A DNA stretch of 64,000 nt from a virus, in IMG/VR virus record IMGVR_UViG_3300024319_000005, positions 35,223 through 99,222 of that record; one strand, 5' to 3'. The notes under the pieces are model-generated. The model made no database searches. It saw only the letters and a list, made by a program, of their open reading frames with translations, and was not told where the DNA came from. This document shows positions 50,046-60,700 of this stretch, one piece after another (the stretch's first letter is position 1; each line of letters opens with the position of its first letter). The translations under genes were made by a program, and so were the position numbers.

Positions 50046-52101
50046 TAGTACAAAACAATCTTTTAACCCTAATAAAATACTAAAAAGAGTCCAAGATCAA
50101 AGTAAAAATCTTAATGTAAATCCAACTATAGTAGCACAAAAAGTAATTGCAGGAGTGATGGATGATATGGAAACAAAAGATATTGATGCTCTTATTGCAA
50201 CTACTGCTGTAAATTTAATTTTAGAAGATCCAGATTATAGTTATCTGGCTTCTAGAATTTTAATTACTAGACATGCTAAAATTATTGGTGTAGAACCAGT
50301 AGAAACTGACTTTTTATTTGATTATAAAGGATTTAAAAGCTATTTATATAAGTACTCTAAGAGAGACGATTTAGGTTTCCCTATAGAGTTACCTCATATG
50401 TCTTACAAAAGGGTCACTAAGGCTCTTAAAATGGACTCTGAGTTCTATAATGCTTTGTGTAATCACGAGATTTCTATGGCTACACCTATATCTGTAAATG
50501 CAGGTAGAGATTCTGGTGCAATGATTTCTTGTAACTTAACAACTTTAGTGGAAGATTCTAGCGAAGGTATTTTAAAAACATTAGAAGATATATCACAAAG
50601 CTCTAGAGATGGTGCAGGAATAGGTTTACATATACATAGTCTAAGATCTAAACATTCTTTAGTTTCTTCTTTTAAAGGAAAAGCAGGCGGAGTTGTAAGA
50701 TTTTTAGATATGGTACAAAGTCATATGAGATTCTTTAAACAAGGTAACAGATCAGGTAGTGCTGCTGCTTATCTTGGTGTATGGCATAGAGATGTAGAAG
50801 AGTTTTTAGAATTAAGATTGCACGCAGGAGAGCAAAGAATGAGAACTCCAGATTTATTTACAGCAATATGTTTACCAGATCTTTTCTGGGAGAAATATAT
50901 TAATGATGATGAAGATTGGTATTTGTTTTGTCCTCATGAGGTACAGAAGGCTGGCTTTGAAAACTTATATAAGTTTCATGGCTCTGCTTTTACAGAGCAA
51001 TACAATAAGCTTGTAAATGCAGGATTAGGTTTTAAAGTAAAAACTTCTGATATTTTATACAAAATACAAAAGAGTATGGCTGAAGCAGGTCTACCTTATG
51101 TAATGAATTGGTGTAATGCAAATAAAAATCATCCTCAAAGTCATTTAGGAACTTGTACAGGAAGTAACTTATGTATTGAAATATATCAAATGTCAAGACC
51201 TAATTATACAGCTCAGTGTGCTTTATCTAGTATACCTCTGCATAATTTAGAGCTTGATGACTTTGAAGAGCTAGGTAGAAGAGCTAAGTTAGTTACTAGA
51301 GCTTTAAATAGCGTAATAGAAAACAATAACTGGTCAACAGAGGGTGCTGCTAGTGCAGGTAAAGAGCAACGAGCTATTGCAGTAGGTATAGCAGGATTAG
51401 CTGACTATATGGCTAAACACAAGATTGACTTTACAGGATCAGAAGCACAAAGGTTTAATAGAAAAATGGTAGAGACAATTTACAATTCTTCATTAGAAGA
51501 AAGTTGTAGGTTAGGTAATGAAGGTATCTATAAACCAGTATTTCCTAAGATTTATAAAGATGGTAGAGTAAATTCTACGTTTGTAGCATTAATGCCAACA
51601 GCTAGTTCTGCTACATTAGTAGGTTGTTATGAATCTTTTGAACCAGTCCAAGCAAATATTTTCCAAAGAAGAATAGATGCAGGTGAGTTTACTATTGTTA
51701 ACAAGTATATGATTAAAGAGTTACAAGAACGTGGTATGTGGAATTTAGATACTAGAAATCAAATACTAGCAAACAATGGCTCTGTACAATCTTTAATTAT
51801 TGATGATGACTTTAAACAAAGATACAAGACTATATGGGAGCACTCTCAAAAGTCTTTAATTAATCTTGCTGGTATTAGACAAGAGTTTGTAGATCAAGGA
51901 CAGTCAATGAATTTGTATTTTCAAGATGCTACAACTGGTAAAATAGGTGCAGCATTAAAATATGGTTGGAATTTAGGATTACCTACAGGTAGTTATTATA
52001 CTAAAACACAATCAAAGATTGATGCTCCTGTTAGTCTAGTACAGACTAAATCAGAAGTTAGTCCAGGGTGGGAAATATCCTGCTATGGGTGTGAAGCATA
52101 G
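50026..52101 (+). CDS. nrdA: Ribonucleotide reductase class I alpha subunit (691 aa)
   Basis: An ATP-cone at the N-terminus (residues 1-90) is followed by the catalytic barrel with ISCNLTT, GSNLCIEIYQM, AQCALSSIPLHN, LMPTASSATLVGCYESFEP, and the Tyr-Tyr pair of GSYYTKT. The protein ends EISCYGCEA, the redox Cys pair that passes electrons from thioredoxin or glutaredoxin to the active site. It is complete and ends at an intrinsic terminator. Confidence 0.95.
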   Translation: MKITKSNSTKQSFNPNKILKRVQDQSKNLNVNPTIVAQKVIAGVMDDMETKDIDALIATTAVNLILEDPDYSYLASRILITRHAKIIGVEPVETDFLFDYKGFKSYLYKYSKRDDLGFPIELPHMSYKRVTKALKMDSEFYNALCNHEISMATPISVNAGRDSGAMISCNLTTLVEDSSEGILKTLEDISQSSRDGAGIGLHIHSLRSKHSLVSSFKGKAGGVVRFLDMVQSHMRFFKQGNRSGSAAAYLGVWHRDVEEFLELRLHAGEQRMRTPDLFTAICLPDLFWEKYINDDEDWYLFCPHEVQKAGFENLYKFHGSAFTEQYNKLVNAGLGFKVKTSDILYKIQKSMAEAGLPYVMNWCNANKNHPQSHLGTCTGSNLCIEIYQMSRPNYTAQCALSSIPLHNLELDDFEELGRRAKLVTRALNSVIENNNWSTEGAASAGKEQRAIAVGIAGLADYMAKHKIDFTGSEAQRFNRKMVETIYNSSLEESCRLGNEGIYKPVFPKIYKDGRVNSTFVALMPTASSATLVGCYESFEPVQANIFQRRIDAGEFTIVNKYMIKELQERGMWNLDTRNQILANNGSVQSLIIDDDFKQRYKTIWEHSQKSLINLAGIRQEFVDQGQSMNLYFQDATTGKIGAALKYGWNLGLPTGSYYTKTQSKIDAPVSLVQTKSEVSPGWEISCYGCEA

Positions 52102-52108
52102 AGTAAAG

Positions 52109-52141
52109 CCCTAGTAACATAATAGTTGCTAGGGTATTTTT
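52109..52141 (+). terminator. Intrinsic terminator after nrdA
   Basis: CCCTAG-T-AAC pairs with GTT-G-CTAGGG (one T-G) around ATAATA, then TATTTTTAAA. Confidence 0.85.
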
Positions 52142-52159
52142 AAATAAAATTAAATTAAA

Positions 52160-52426
52160 ATGAAAATATTATTTGAAGGTACAGAAGAACAAATAAAGTT
52201 ATTAGAGTCAGAATTTGAGATGCTTATAATAGAGCATGGAGATGAAGAATTACCTACTATAAGAAAAGATTACCAAACTAAAAATCTTTGGTCCGTAAAA
52301 GATGTACAATCTAAGTTTAACTGTACAGATGAAGCTGCATTATTAATTTTAGAAAATGCATTAACCAATGAAGCTACTATGGAACAGATTTGGTATGCAA
52401 TAGAATCTTATAGTGACGTTAATTAA
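52160..52426 (+). CDS. Small unknown protein (88 aa)
   Basis: Acidic N-terminal half (EGTEEQIKLLESEFEMLIIEHGDEE) and a C-terminal helical unit (VQSKFNCTDEAALLILENAL). First of a string of small genes downstream of the nrdA terminator. No domain known. Confidence 0.55.
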   Translation: MKILFEGTEEQIKLLESEFEMLIIEHGDEELPTIRKDYQTKNLWSVKDVQSKFNCTDEAALLILENALTNEATMEQIWYAIESYSDVN

Positions 52427-52444
52427 ATTTTAAAAATAAAATAT

Positions 52445-52624
52445 ATGAGAGAAGATAATAAAATATTAAATACTTTAGCTGAAACAATGTTTTCTACGTT
52501 AAATAGGCAAAGAGTAACTATTGATGAAATAGAATTTATTATAAATAATACTAGAGAAAATGGGTATAAAAACTTTAAAGTTGCTTTAGAGAGTATTGCT
52601 TTATTAATTCAAGAAAATAATTAA
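52445..52624 (+). CDS. Small unknown protein (59 aa)
   Basis: ATG at 52445 to TAA at 52622. MREDNKILNTLAETMFSTL continues to IALLIQENN, acidic and helical. Ends two bases before the next start, so it looks like a real member of this gene string. Confidence 0.5.
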   Translation: MREDNKILNTLAETMFSTLNRQRVTIDEIEFIINNTRENGYKNFKVALESIALLIQENN

Positions 52625-52626
52625 AA

Positions 52627-52812
52627 ATGGATTTAAATAAAATAAAAAACATTGAAGTAGATGGAATAGACACAGCAGACTATCCAGATTTTTGTGATGC
52701 TTATATAGCTGCTGCAGAGTACAATGGTAAAGAACTAACTGACGAACAGTTAGATGTTTTAAATAATAATAGTAATTTTGTATATTCTTGTGTTGTTGAT
52801 TTAATTTGGTAA
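52627..52812 (+). CDS. Small unknown protein (61 aa)
   Basis: Acidic helical protein (MDLNKIKNIEVDGIDTADY) with C-terminal VYSCVVDLIW. No domain known. Such short proteins, starting DL-KI-and-rich in Asp, are common in crAss-like and other phages. Confidence 0.5.
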   Translation: MDLNKIKNIEVDGIDTADYPDFCDAYIAAAEYNGKELTDEQLDVLNNNSNFVYSCVVDLIW

Positions 52813-52827
52813 TTAAAATTAAAGTAT

Positions 52828-53058
52828 ATGAAAACTAAAAAAGAAGTTAACACAAGAATTAGACAAGCAAGAGAAGTAGATGACTTAGATTTAGTTGTAA
52901 TGTTAGAACACTATCATCAATTAAGATTTAATTGGATACCACAAGTTAAAGAAAGATTTTTAGAGCCTAATAATAATGGAGATTTTACACCACATCAATG
53001 CCAACTAAAAGAAAGTGCAGTTAAAAGTTGGATAAAGAATTATAAAACAATAAAATAA
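52828..53058 (+). CDS. Small unknown protein (76 aa)
   Basis: Basic-acidic mixture with a short helix (REVDDLDLVVMLEHYHQLRF) and C-terminal SAVKSWIKNYKTIK. No domain known. Confidence 0.5.
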   Translation: MKTKKEVNTRIRQAREVDDLDLVVMLEHYHQLRFNWIPQVKERFLEPNNNGDFTPHQCQLKESAVKSWIKNYKTIK

Positions 53059-53064
53059 AATATT

Positions 53065-53577
53065 ATGAAAAAGTTATTTATAGCATTACTATTTTTACTA
53101 CCCATACTGTGCAATGCTCAATTAAACAAAAATATATGGAAAGTATCTGCAATTCAATTTTTTGCTGGGGCGACTGATGGAGCTAATCAAGCATATCTAT
53201 TTCATTATAACAATAGCGGTAAATTTGAAAAGTGGGGTATAGCTCCTAACGAAGTAGCTTGGAAAAACAAATGGGCAACAGACATTAATGGTAATGTAAT
53301 TGTAGGACAAGAAAGGTTTTGGCTTTCTAGTAGCTCTTTAGTTTTTTTGACTGACTTTCATCACGCAACTAGATTTGTAAAACATAGACTTAATGAAACA
53401 TCTTTATTGTATTACGCTACAGGACATAGGACTAAAAAGTTTTATTGGAGTAATGGTAATAAAGAATCTAGAAAAATAAAAAAGAAAGAGTGGTATTGGT
53501 ATGTGGCAGATATAGCAATATCTTTTACTGTTAGGTCTATTGGATTTTATATTACTTATGATGTAATTTTTAAATAA
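53065..53577 (+). CDS. Exported protein with signal peptide (170 aa)
   Basis: A strong signal peptide (MKKLFIALLFLLPILCNAQ) leads to a mature protein with aromatic motifs such as ERFWLSSSSLVFLTDFHHATRF and a C-terminal hydrophobic helix (VADIAISFTVRSIGFYITYDVIF). It may sit in the periplasm or span a membrane. Possible roles are lysis accessory or envelope protein, but no known lysis family is recognised. Confidence 0.65.
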   Translation: MKKLFIALLFLLPILCNAQLNKNIWKVSAIQFFAGATDGANQAYLFHYNNSGKFEKWGIAPNEVAWKNKWATDINGNVIVGQERFWLSSSSLVFLTDFHHATRFVKHRLNETSLLYYATGHRTKKFYWSNGNKESRKIKKKEWYWYVADIAISFTVRSIGFYITYDVIFK

Positions 53578-53583
53578 TTAAAA

Positions 53584-53661
53584 ATGGGATCTATAGCAAT
53601 AATAATAACTATAATACTTTTTTTTAGTTTATTTTTTGATGAAAGTGAAGAAGTAATTTAA
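53584..53661 (+). CDS. 25-residue membrane peptide
   Basis: ATG at 53584 to TAA at 53659 encodes MGSIAIIITIILFFSLFFD followed by ESEEVI, one membrane helix with an acidic tail. Its start is six bases after the exported protein's stop. Short but convincingly membrane-like. Confidence 0.4.
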   Translation: MGSIAIIITIILFFSLFFDESEEVI

Positions 53662-53687
53662 TTAAAATATTTAAAAATATAAAATAA

Positions 53688-53948
53688 ATGATACCTCAAC
53701 AATTAGAAGACAGTTTAGATATGATACAAGAGTGTATAGACTGTGAAATGTTAATGTACTATGAAATAGAAACATATAATCAACTCCATGGTACTTTTTA
53801 TGATGCACAAACATTAATAGATGAATACAGACAGAAATACGGTATTAAATCTTTTACAGAGAAACAATATAGGGAAGCTTATGGCGTTGTATTTGTGGGA
53901 GATGAAAGGCATACGGATAACACATTACGAGTTACAAAACATCTGTAA
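53688..53948 (+). CDS. Small acidic protein (86 aa)
   Basis: MIPQQLEDSLDMIQECIDC and YNQLHGTFYDAQTLIDEYRQKYG are helical. No domain known. Last or next-to-last gene before the bidirectional terminator. Confidence 0.5.
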   Translation: MIPQQLEDSLDMIQECIDCEMLMYYEIETYNQLHGTFYDAQTLIDEYRQKYGIKSFTEKQYREAYGVVFVGDERHTDNTLRVTKHL

Positions 53949-54042
53949 ATATCCTTATTTTGTAGAATACTTAATAAGTTATATATATTGGAAATACAAA
54001 ATAATTGATATAACATTTAAGAATAAAAGGTTTTTAGTATAA
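53902..54042 (+). CDS. Last early-strand gene, overlapping start (46 aa, start uncertain)
   Basis: The frame ending at 54042 carries ATG at 53902 (MKGIRITHYELQNICKYPYF) and at 53881. A longer version from 53821 would overlap the previous gene by 128 bases, so the shorter start is preferred. A basic, aromatic peptide with a possible short membrane helix (YLISYIYWKY). Confidence 0.35.
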   Translation: MKGIRITHYELQNICKYPYFVEYLISYIYWKYKIIDITFKNKRFLV

Positions 54043-54047
54043 ATAAC

Positions 54048-54081
54048 AGACCCCCTACCAAAATTAATCAGTAGGGGGTCT
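54048..54081. terminator. Bidirectional intrinsic terminator between converging blocks
   Basis: AGACCCCCTAC (54048-54058) and GTAGGGGGTCT (54071-54081) form a perfect 11-bp stem with a 12-base loop. It lies where plus-strand genes (ending 54042) meet minus-strand genes (ending 54129). T-rich stretches are present on the plus-strand side only in part, but the stem is G/C-rich. Confidence 0.9.
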
Positions 54082-54128
54082 TTACAAATATGAGTGGAAC
54101 TTTTTTTTATCAGCTTGAAGAGTCTTGC

Positions 54129-57100
54129 CTAATCGTTTGTACTCCACAAACTATACTTTAGTGGTCCTTGCTTTAACCATCTGTTAGCGTACTTAGGATC
54201 TTTACTAGCCATTATACCTTTTACTCCAGGTATTAGCTTCATAAAAGCTCTTTGATTCTTTTTCCATCCCTTATAGTTACCTGATTCTATTTCATCAGTG
54301 TCCCATATCTTGATAGTATCAATTATGTTTTGTACTTGTCCTGTTGCAACCATTGGGTTTTTTAGAATCTCTGTAGTTTCTACAAGTCCAATGTGAGTAG
54401 GAGATAGTGCAGTTAACTCTAGAAATACTCTGTTAAATAAATACAGTGTATATGGTGCTATACCTTCTTCTTCATCTTCAAATAAATTATTAAATATAGA
54501 TGCTGCTGCAATCATAGCAAAAGTCATCGTAAATTCTATAAGGAATTTTTTAACTGCTACTTGATCTTCTGCAGGTAATTCAGGATATGCTTCTAGCATA
54601 TACTTAATCATATTTATGTTTTCCTGATTCCAAGAAGAAGCAAAGAAAGCAGCAGTAGATCTCCAGTACCCAACATCTTTTTTGTCTAACTCATAGTTAT
54701 ATGATTTACCTCTAAATCGTTTAGATAAACCTTTTATAATCCAAGACTTGTGTGTTAGTAATAAACTTGCCCAAGCATTCTGCTGTGCTGCAGTTTTATC
54801 TGTAGGATTCATACCCCCTTCAAATACTGCAACTTGATTACCAATTAAAGCTCCCATATAAGCCATATTAGCTTGGTGCTTTGCTTTAGTACTACCTATT
54901 TTTTTACCATTTAACAGTAACTCATGTAGCGGAGTAGCATTTTTATAATTAGGATTTCCTGGTTTTATTATTTCATTTTTATATAATCGGTAATGATCTA
55001 AAGCTGCTAAAGTTACACTAGACTTTACACTATAAGCACCTAGTTCAAATCCAGCCATTGTAGGATTGTCTGCTAGTAGTCTAGTAAACTTGTTTTTGTT
55101 TAAGTTATCAAATATTTGTTCAGTACTTCCGTAAATACCTAAATCTTGTAGTATTACATTTAGTTTAGATTTCTTTCTTTTATTACCAATCTCACCTACA
55201 GCTTCTAAATATAACTTAGGTAATGTCTTTGCTGCAAACTTTTGTGACTTAGTAGAACTATGCTCTTGTAAATAACTATCTAGTTTTGCAAAAGTTTTAG
55301 CAGAAATATATCCTGCTGCTTGTGTAAAAAATGATGCTGCTAAGTTATTCTGTGTTACATAGCTTTTAAACTTGTCAACTATTTTAGAAAGACTATAACC
55401 ATTAATTTCTATTAGCTCTGATTTAGTTTCCCCATAGACAAACATATCTAACATGGTCCTCATCTTTGCAAAATCGTTAGTTGCTGTACCTTTTTTAAGG
55501 TTACCATCTTTACTTAACTCACTTCTACCAAAAGCTCCTAGTATATTCTCAAATACAAAAGAAGATTTTTTCATCTGCTTGTTATTTTCTGACATCTTTT
55601 TAAACGCCATTATACTTTTAATAGCATCGTTAGTTATCATACTTGGATCTTCTAATCTTGCAGTATAGTATACAGGTACTATTCTTTCTGATGAACCATC
55701 TGGTCTACTCCCAATTGCTTTAATAAAACCTACATCATCATTAGTATTAGCTTTTATTGAATCTTTAGCTGCAGCAAATAAACTACCTATAGTGCTATCA
55801 TTAGAACGCATAGCTATATCTAAAGTAGATGCAGTCATCTGAGGTGCTAGACCTTTATACTTTTTACCTACATCTCTGTACATACTAGTCATAGTGTTTT
55901 CTACTATAGTAGCAAACTCTTGTTGCTTACTAGTTAAATACTTAAACTCTTGATCTGTAGGTCTAACAAAGTACCCTGTAGCATTTTTACCTTTTTTATG
56001 GTATAAGAAATCAGTATTAGTAATGCCTAATCTTTCTGCGTTATCTAAGAAATCTCTACTAAAGTCCATAACTTCCATGTTAACTTTTTTAAATAGAGTA
56101 GTTATCATATAAGATAATATTCTAGCAATAGGGTTTGCAGAATCTGCTCCTGACATAAACCATTTATTAAGAAGACTAGAGTCTACAGATATTTGAGAAA
56201 ATTCTTTTCTTAAAGCGTCTACATCTTCTTTGCTAACACCTTCTAGACTATTTAGTGCTGTATCTATACTAAATCTATCCCTCATACTTTCCATAGTAAA
56301 GAACAAAGTGTTTAGTTCTTCTATTGATTTGTGTAAAGGGTGGTTAGGAGCTAACATACCTTTTATTTGAGTAACATAAGGTTTGTAGTAAGCAAAGAAG
56401 GTATCTAAATCGTTTACTTGCTCTGCAGTTAGACTTTCTTGATTTTCTAATTTCTCTAAAGCCTCTTTAGTCTGAGTAGCTAATGTTTGTATAAATGCTA
56501 TAAATGCTGGATCTTCTGTTGTTTGATCTTTATTAGCATTGTTTATTGCAGTTAACATAGAAGTAACTTGTCCTGCTGCAACCTTTTTATTTTTTCTTTT
56601 TAATAAAGCATCTTGGTATTGTGTAATCTTTACTAACATCCTATCTAACAATGTATCTGAACTATCGAAGAATACATCTCCTGTAGGTACATTATTAAAA
56701 GCATTCTTATCTGCTTTGTTTACAAACTTAGCTATTTGATTAGCTATATTTTTGTGCGTAGGATTAAACATTTCTTTAATCTTAGCAATAATAGCATTAA
56801 TAACACCTCTAAAACCTTTAGGGTATGTGTTATTATTAATAGCTTGTCCTACATACTTTCCAAAGATTTCTCTTCTTACTTTAGTATCTACCTCTTCTTG
56901 TGTTAATCCAAACCTACTATACTTACTACTATAGTGTTCAGCATGTTCTTTATACAGTTCAGTCTTATCAATATTTGCTAGAGCCTTATCTACCATATCT
57001 TGATTAGTAAAGAAATCTACAGCCATGTGTCCAGCTTCCTCTGTAAGAGTCTGTGCATTATTACCTTTGTCAGATAGTGCAATAATTCTGTTAGCAGTAT

Positions 57101-57674
57101 CTGCTAGTCCTACAACTCCTTGTAATCCTGAATTTCTATATCCTATGTTAGTAAGATAAGAATCCATATGCTGTACACTAACTCCTACACTATGAAAGAA
57201 ATTAGATACTTTATCCATAGCCGTTCCATAACTAGGAGAAGTTTCTTTTTTAAATTCACTCTTTATAGTAGTTGGTCCAGGTTTAGTTACATATACTTTA
57301 CCATTAGACTCACCAGAAACATTAAATGTTTCTTTTATAGCTTTAAGATCTTCAGAATTACTGTCTACCTTTTTACTATGTTCACTTACTCTAACACCAT
57401 CTACTTTATTAAATAGTTTAGTTACAGTACTATAATCTGATAATACTTTTCTAGGGTATAGACTAGACCCATCAGAAAACCTATCGTTAGTTACAATAGG
57501 CTCTCCTTGATCATTTAAATCTATATCTTTCTTAGAATAAGCATGTTTAAAAATCTGATCTGCTTCATGAGAATTACTAGTTAAACTAGAAATCTTATTA
57601 TACAGTTTAGATTCAGTTCCTTCTGGAGTAAGGTAAGTTTTCTTACCATCCACCATTTTAATTTGACAACTCAT
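54129..57674 (-). CDS. Giant virion cargo protein with degenerate zincin motif (1181 aa)
   Basis: The N-terminal 300 residues resemble the start of the neighbouring RNA polymerase protein: GLADTANRIIALSDKG and TLTEEAGHMAVDFF at 209-222, then VRREIFGKYVGQ and a helix ending IIAKIKEMF. The polymerase protein has HEAMH in the matching place. Here the first His is Glu, so peptidase activity is probably lost. The rest is helical, with a single membrane segment near the C-terminus (FLIEFTMTFAMIAAASIFNNLF). In related phages such large proteins are packed in the virion and injected. Cargo/ejection is the likely role. Confidence 0.72.
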   Translation of the reverse strand: MSCQIKMVDGKKTYLTPEGTESKLYNKISSLTSNSHEADQIFKHAYSKKDIDLNDQGEPIVTNDRFSDGSSLYPRKVLSDYSTVTKLFNKVDGVRVSEHSKKVDSNSEDLKAIKETFNVSGESNGKVYVTKPGPTTIKSEFKKETSPSYGTAMDKVSNFFHSVGVSVQHMDSYLTNIGYRNSGLQGVVGLADTANRIIALSDKGNNAQTLTEEAGHMAVDFFTNQDMVDKALANIDKTELYKEHAEHYSSKYSRFGLTQEEVDTKVRREIFGKYVGQAINNNTYPKGFRGVINAIIAKIKEMFNPTHKNIANQIAKFVNKADKNAFNNVPTGDVFFDSSDTLLDRMLVKITQYQDALLKRKNKKVAAGQVTSMLTAINNANKDQTTEDPAFIAFIQTLATQTKEALEKLENQESLTAEQVNDLDTFFAYYKPYVTQIKGMLAPNHPLHKSIEELNTLFFTMESMRDRFSIDTALNSLEGVSKEDVDALRKEFSQISVDSSLLNKWFMSGADSANPIARILSYMITTLFKKVNMEVMDFSRDFLDNAERLGITNTDFLYHKKGKNATGYFVRPTDQEFKYLTSKQQEFATIVENTMTSMYRDVGKKYKGLAPQMTASTLDIAMRSNDSTIGSLFAAAKDSIKANTNDDVGFIKAIGSRPDGSSERIVPVYYTARLEDPSMITNDAIKSIMAFKKMSENNKQMKKSSFVFENILGAFGRSELSKDGNLKKGTATNDFAKMRTMLDMFVYGETKSELIEINGYSLSKIVDKFKSYVTQNNLAASFFTQAAGYISAKTFAKLDSYLQEHSSTKSQKFAAKTLPKLYLEAVGEIGNKRKKSKLNVILQDLGIYGSTEQIFDNLNKNKFTRLLADNPTMAGFELGAYSVKSSVTLAALDHYRLYKNEIIKPGNPNYKNATPLHELLLNGKKIGSTKAKHQANMAYMGALIGNQVAVFEGGMNPTDKTAAQQNAWASLLLTHKSWIIKGLSKRFRGKSYNYELDKKDVGYWRSTAAFFASSWNQENINMIKYMLEAYPELPAEDQVAVKKFLIEFTMTFAMIAAASIFNNLFEDEEEGIAPYTLYLFNRVFLELTALSPTHIGLVETTEILKNPMVATGQVQNIIDTIKIWDTDEIESGNYKGWKKNQRAFMKLIPGVKGIMASKDPKYANRWLKQGPLKYSLWSTND

Positions 57675-57708
57675 ATTTGTATTTTGTTATTTAATTAAAT
57701 AAATATTA

Positions 57709-60700
57709 TTATGATTTAGAGCAATCTTCTGCGTTAGACGTATCTTCATTAAAGGCTTCTCCAGGATTTACGTGCTCTACATCAAAGTAAGAATCATAGT
57801 CTTGAAAACCTGACACCTGTGAATCTTCTAAAGAAGCTATAGATTCTTTAGTCTCTTGCACACTTGACTGTCCTTTACTACTTGCCTTAGTTCCTATAAA
57901 AGTATGTAGGTTTGCGTCTTTACTTTGATACATAGGAAATTCAATTCCTCTACCTCCACTAAAAGTTTTTGTATCTGCTACTACATATACTCCATTACCA
58001 TTGTGAATCAATGGGTAAGTTACACGTTTACTAGTTTGTTTATTATTTATAATATCATCAAAAAATACTTGTTTACTAGCATAAGCATAGTCTGGTAAAA
58101 ACCCCTCACTATCTTGCATTGCTCTTTTTTCTGCATCATCCATTATAACTCGTTGTGTACCAGTTTCAGTTTTTACTATATTACCTCGTAACATATAAGT
58201 AAATTCTGGAGCATACTTTCTTACTATATCTAACGCTGAATCACTACCACTTAGTTCCCCAAAACTCGTTTTATATTTAGATCTTAGCTTTAAAGGCATA
58301 ATACTCCAGAACGATCCTGGTAATATTTCAAACCCTTGCTTTAGCATTTGATAATCTGCAAGTAATTCTGCAAATCTTCTAGTTTCAGAATTCTCATACA
58401 TCTCAGACCACATATCCATAAGCATAGTAGTAGTAGTTGGATCTGCATTTCCTAAACTAAATGAATACATTTTATCTGTACCTCTTTTTACTAATCTCTT
58501 TTTAATACGTTTAGTAAAATCATTGTGCTTACCTCCTTCTACTATTTTTTTATACTCTGCTTCTAGATCAGGAATAGTATTCTTAAAGTAATTAGGGTCT
58601 TGCATTTCCATAGATTTAACAACTAGCCTTGTATTTAACCTTGAATATAACGCTCTTAAAGATTTTTCATTTAAAGGCTTATTTGTCACCTTTTTCATTT
58701 GTTCTATAGCGTTCCTAAAATACTTGTGATCATAAGGTAAAATACCATCTAAATGTTTTTTACCTTCAACTAACCCTTGCTCTATTTTATTAATAACCCA
58801 AGGTGCTATTTTCTGTACTGTTACATGTTTAAACTTATTCTCTTGCATTTTAGCATTGAACTTATCGTACTTTTCTTTATTTAAATAAGTCTGAGCATAA
58901 GATGGAGAAACTCCAGTATCTGCTAATTTAGTAATTGCTAATACATCAGATATTTCAGAAGCCATTGCCATTAAAGCAAAAGTAGATTCTAGATTTCTTT
59001 TACCATCTTTAAAATCTTTTATTACATCCATATCAAAAGTTGGAGTATAACTGTCAGGTAAGTTCTTTGCAATGAAACCGTAATCTTGAGCTAATATTTC
59101 CATAACTTCTTGTCTGCTTTTACCTTGAGCTTTTCTAGCAAACTCTTTAACTGCAGGTTGATTAACTATAAACAAAGCTTCATTCATACTTCTACCTAAA
59201 CTTAGTAATACATTAAGTACAGGTAAAGTTACTTGGTTTATATTTAACTGAGCAGCTAAAGGATCTTTTACATTATCTACTGCTTGTGCTAGAGGTTCTG
59301 CTCTATTTCTAGATACTTTTTTACCTTCAGTATCTTCTGTTGCAGATAAACTCTTAATCCTTTCAGACATCTCACCATTTTCTATAAACCTAACTCCAGT
59401 TTTTAACCCCATCTGTACTAATGGAGCTCCAGTGTTAAAGTTAGCAGATATACCAATATTGTTTGCTCCTGTAAGAGTATTCTCTAAAGCATTAGCATTA
59501 GCAGATACTCCTAAGAAAGCTTCTTTATCGTACTTTGGATTTGTTTCTGCTAATTTAGCTTTATGTTCATCTCTAAAACTTTGTAGCTGTTGGTATCCTC
59601 CAGGATTTAATCCTTCAAGTGGAGTAGCGTGCTTAAATTTAATCATAAGATCTAATATAGTGTTATCTATACTTTCAATCTTGTTTCCATTTGCGTCTAC
59701 TTCATATTGGAATCCAAATAGTTTATCAATATCATAATCAAAACCAGAAATATCTGGAGATTCTGCAGGCATTATAATACCATTAGCCATACTTTCTGGT
59801 AGTATACCTATAGGTCTAATTACAAACATAGAGTATTTATCCTCAGTAGGTATTCTATACATAAGCATTTCTTTAAATCCTTCTGGAATTAAATCTAATG
59901 GGATTCTCTCACCAAAGTTATCTTTTAAAAGAGCATCCATAGATGGGTGCATACCTTCAGGTATCCAAGCTTCAAATATTACTTTTGTAATATTACCATC
60001 TTTATCTTTTTCTATAATTACTTCTGGCATATTTTTCTTAGACAAACCATATGAAGATACGTTATACATTGAGTTACCATTTACTTTCTGTATTGTAACG
60101 TTGTTACGTACTATAGAAGATAGTACAGGCTCTATAATACTTAACAACTGAGGATCATCTATACTTAATTCATTTTCTTTAATTGCTTCTTGTATCTCTA
60201 AAGGAAATTTATCTAAGTGAGTTAAAATAGTTTTTCTTAATGATTCTTTATCTTTAAATATTTCTTTTACTTTGTTACTTGCAGCATTAGTCTTTGCTTG
60301 TAAAGCTTCTTGGTATTGCTTCTTTTCTTCTGCCATACCTTGAACATCATTAGCTATTAGCTTAGTTAATTGTATAGCTAACTTCTGCACTTCATTTGGA
60401 CTAATGTGCGGAGTAGTATCAAGTTGTGCTTTCCAATTAGTCATATCCATAGTTCCTCTACCATCCATAAGACCAATCTTAAACACAGAGTGAGGAGCAT
60501 ATAAATCTATATACTTTGGATTAGTTTCTGATTGGATAGATGCAACTCTACCTTCAAAATCAAAATCAAACTTTCCTTTACCTGTAATAGTCCATCCAAA
60601 CTTTTTTAATATATCCTTCATCATTTGATTAGTAGCTGCAAACGTAGGGTCTAATACTATTTCAGAATCTTTCTTCTGTATAGGATTTAATAATCCAGAT

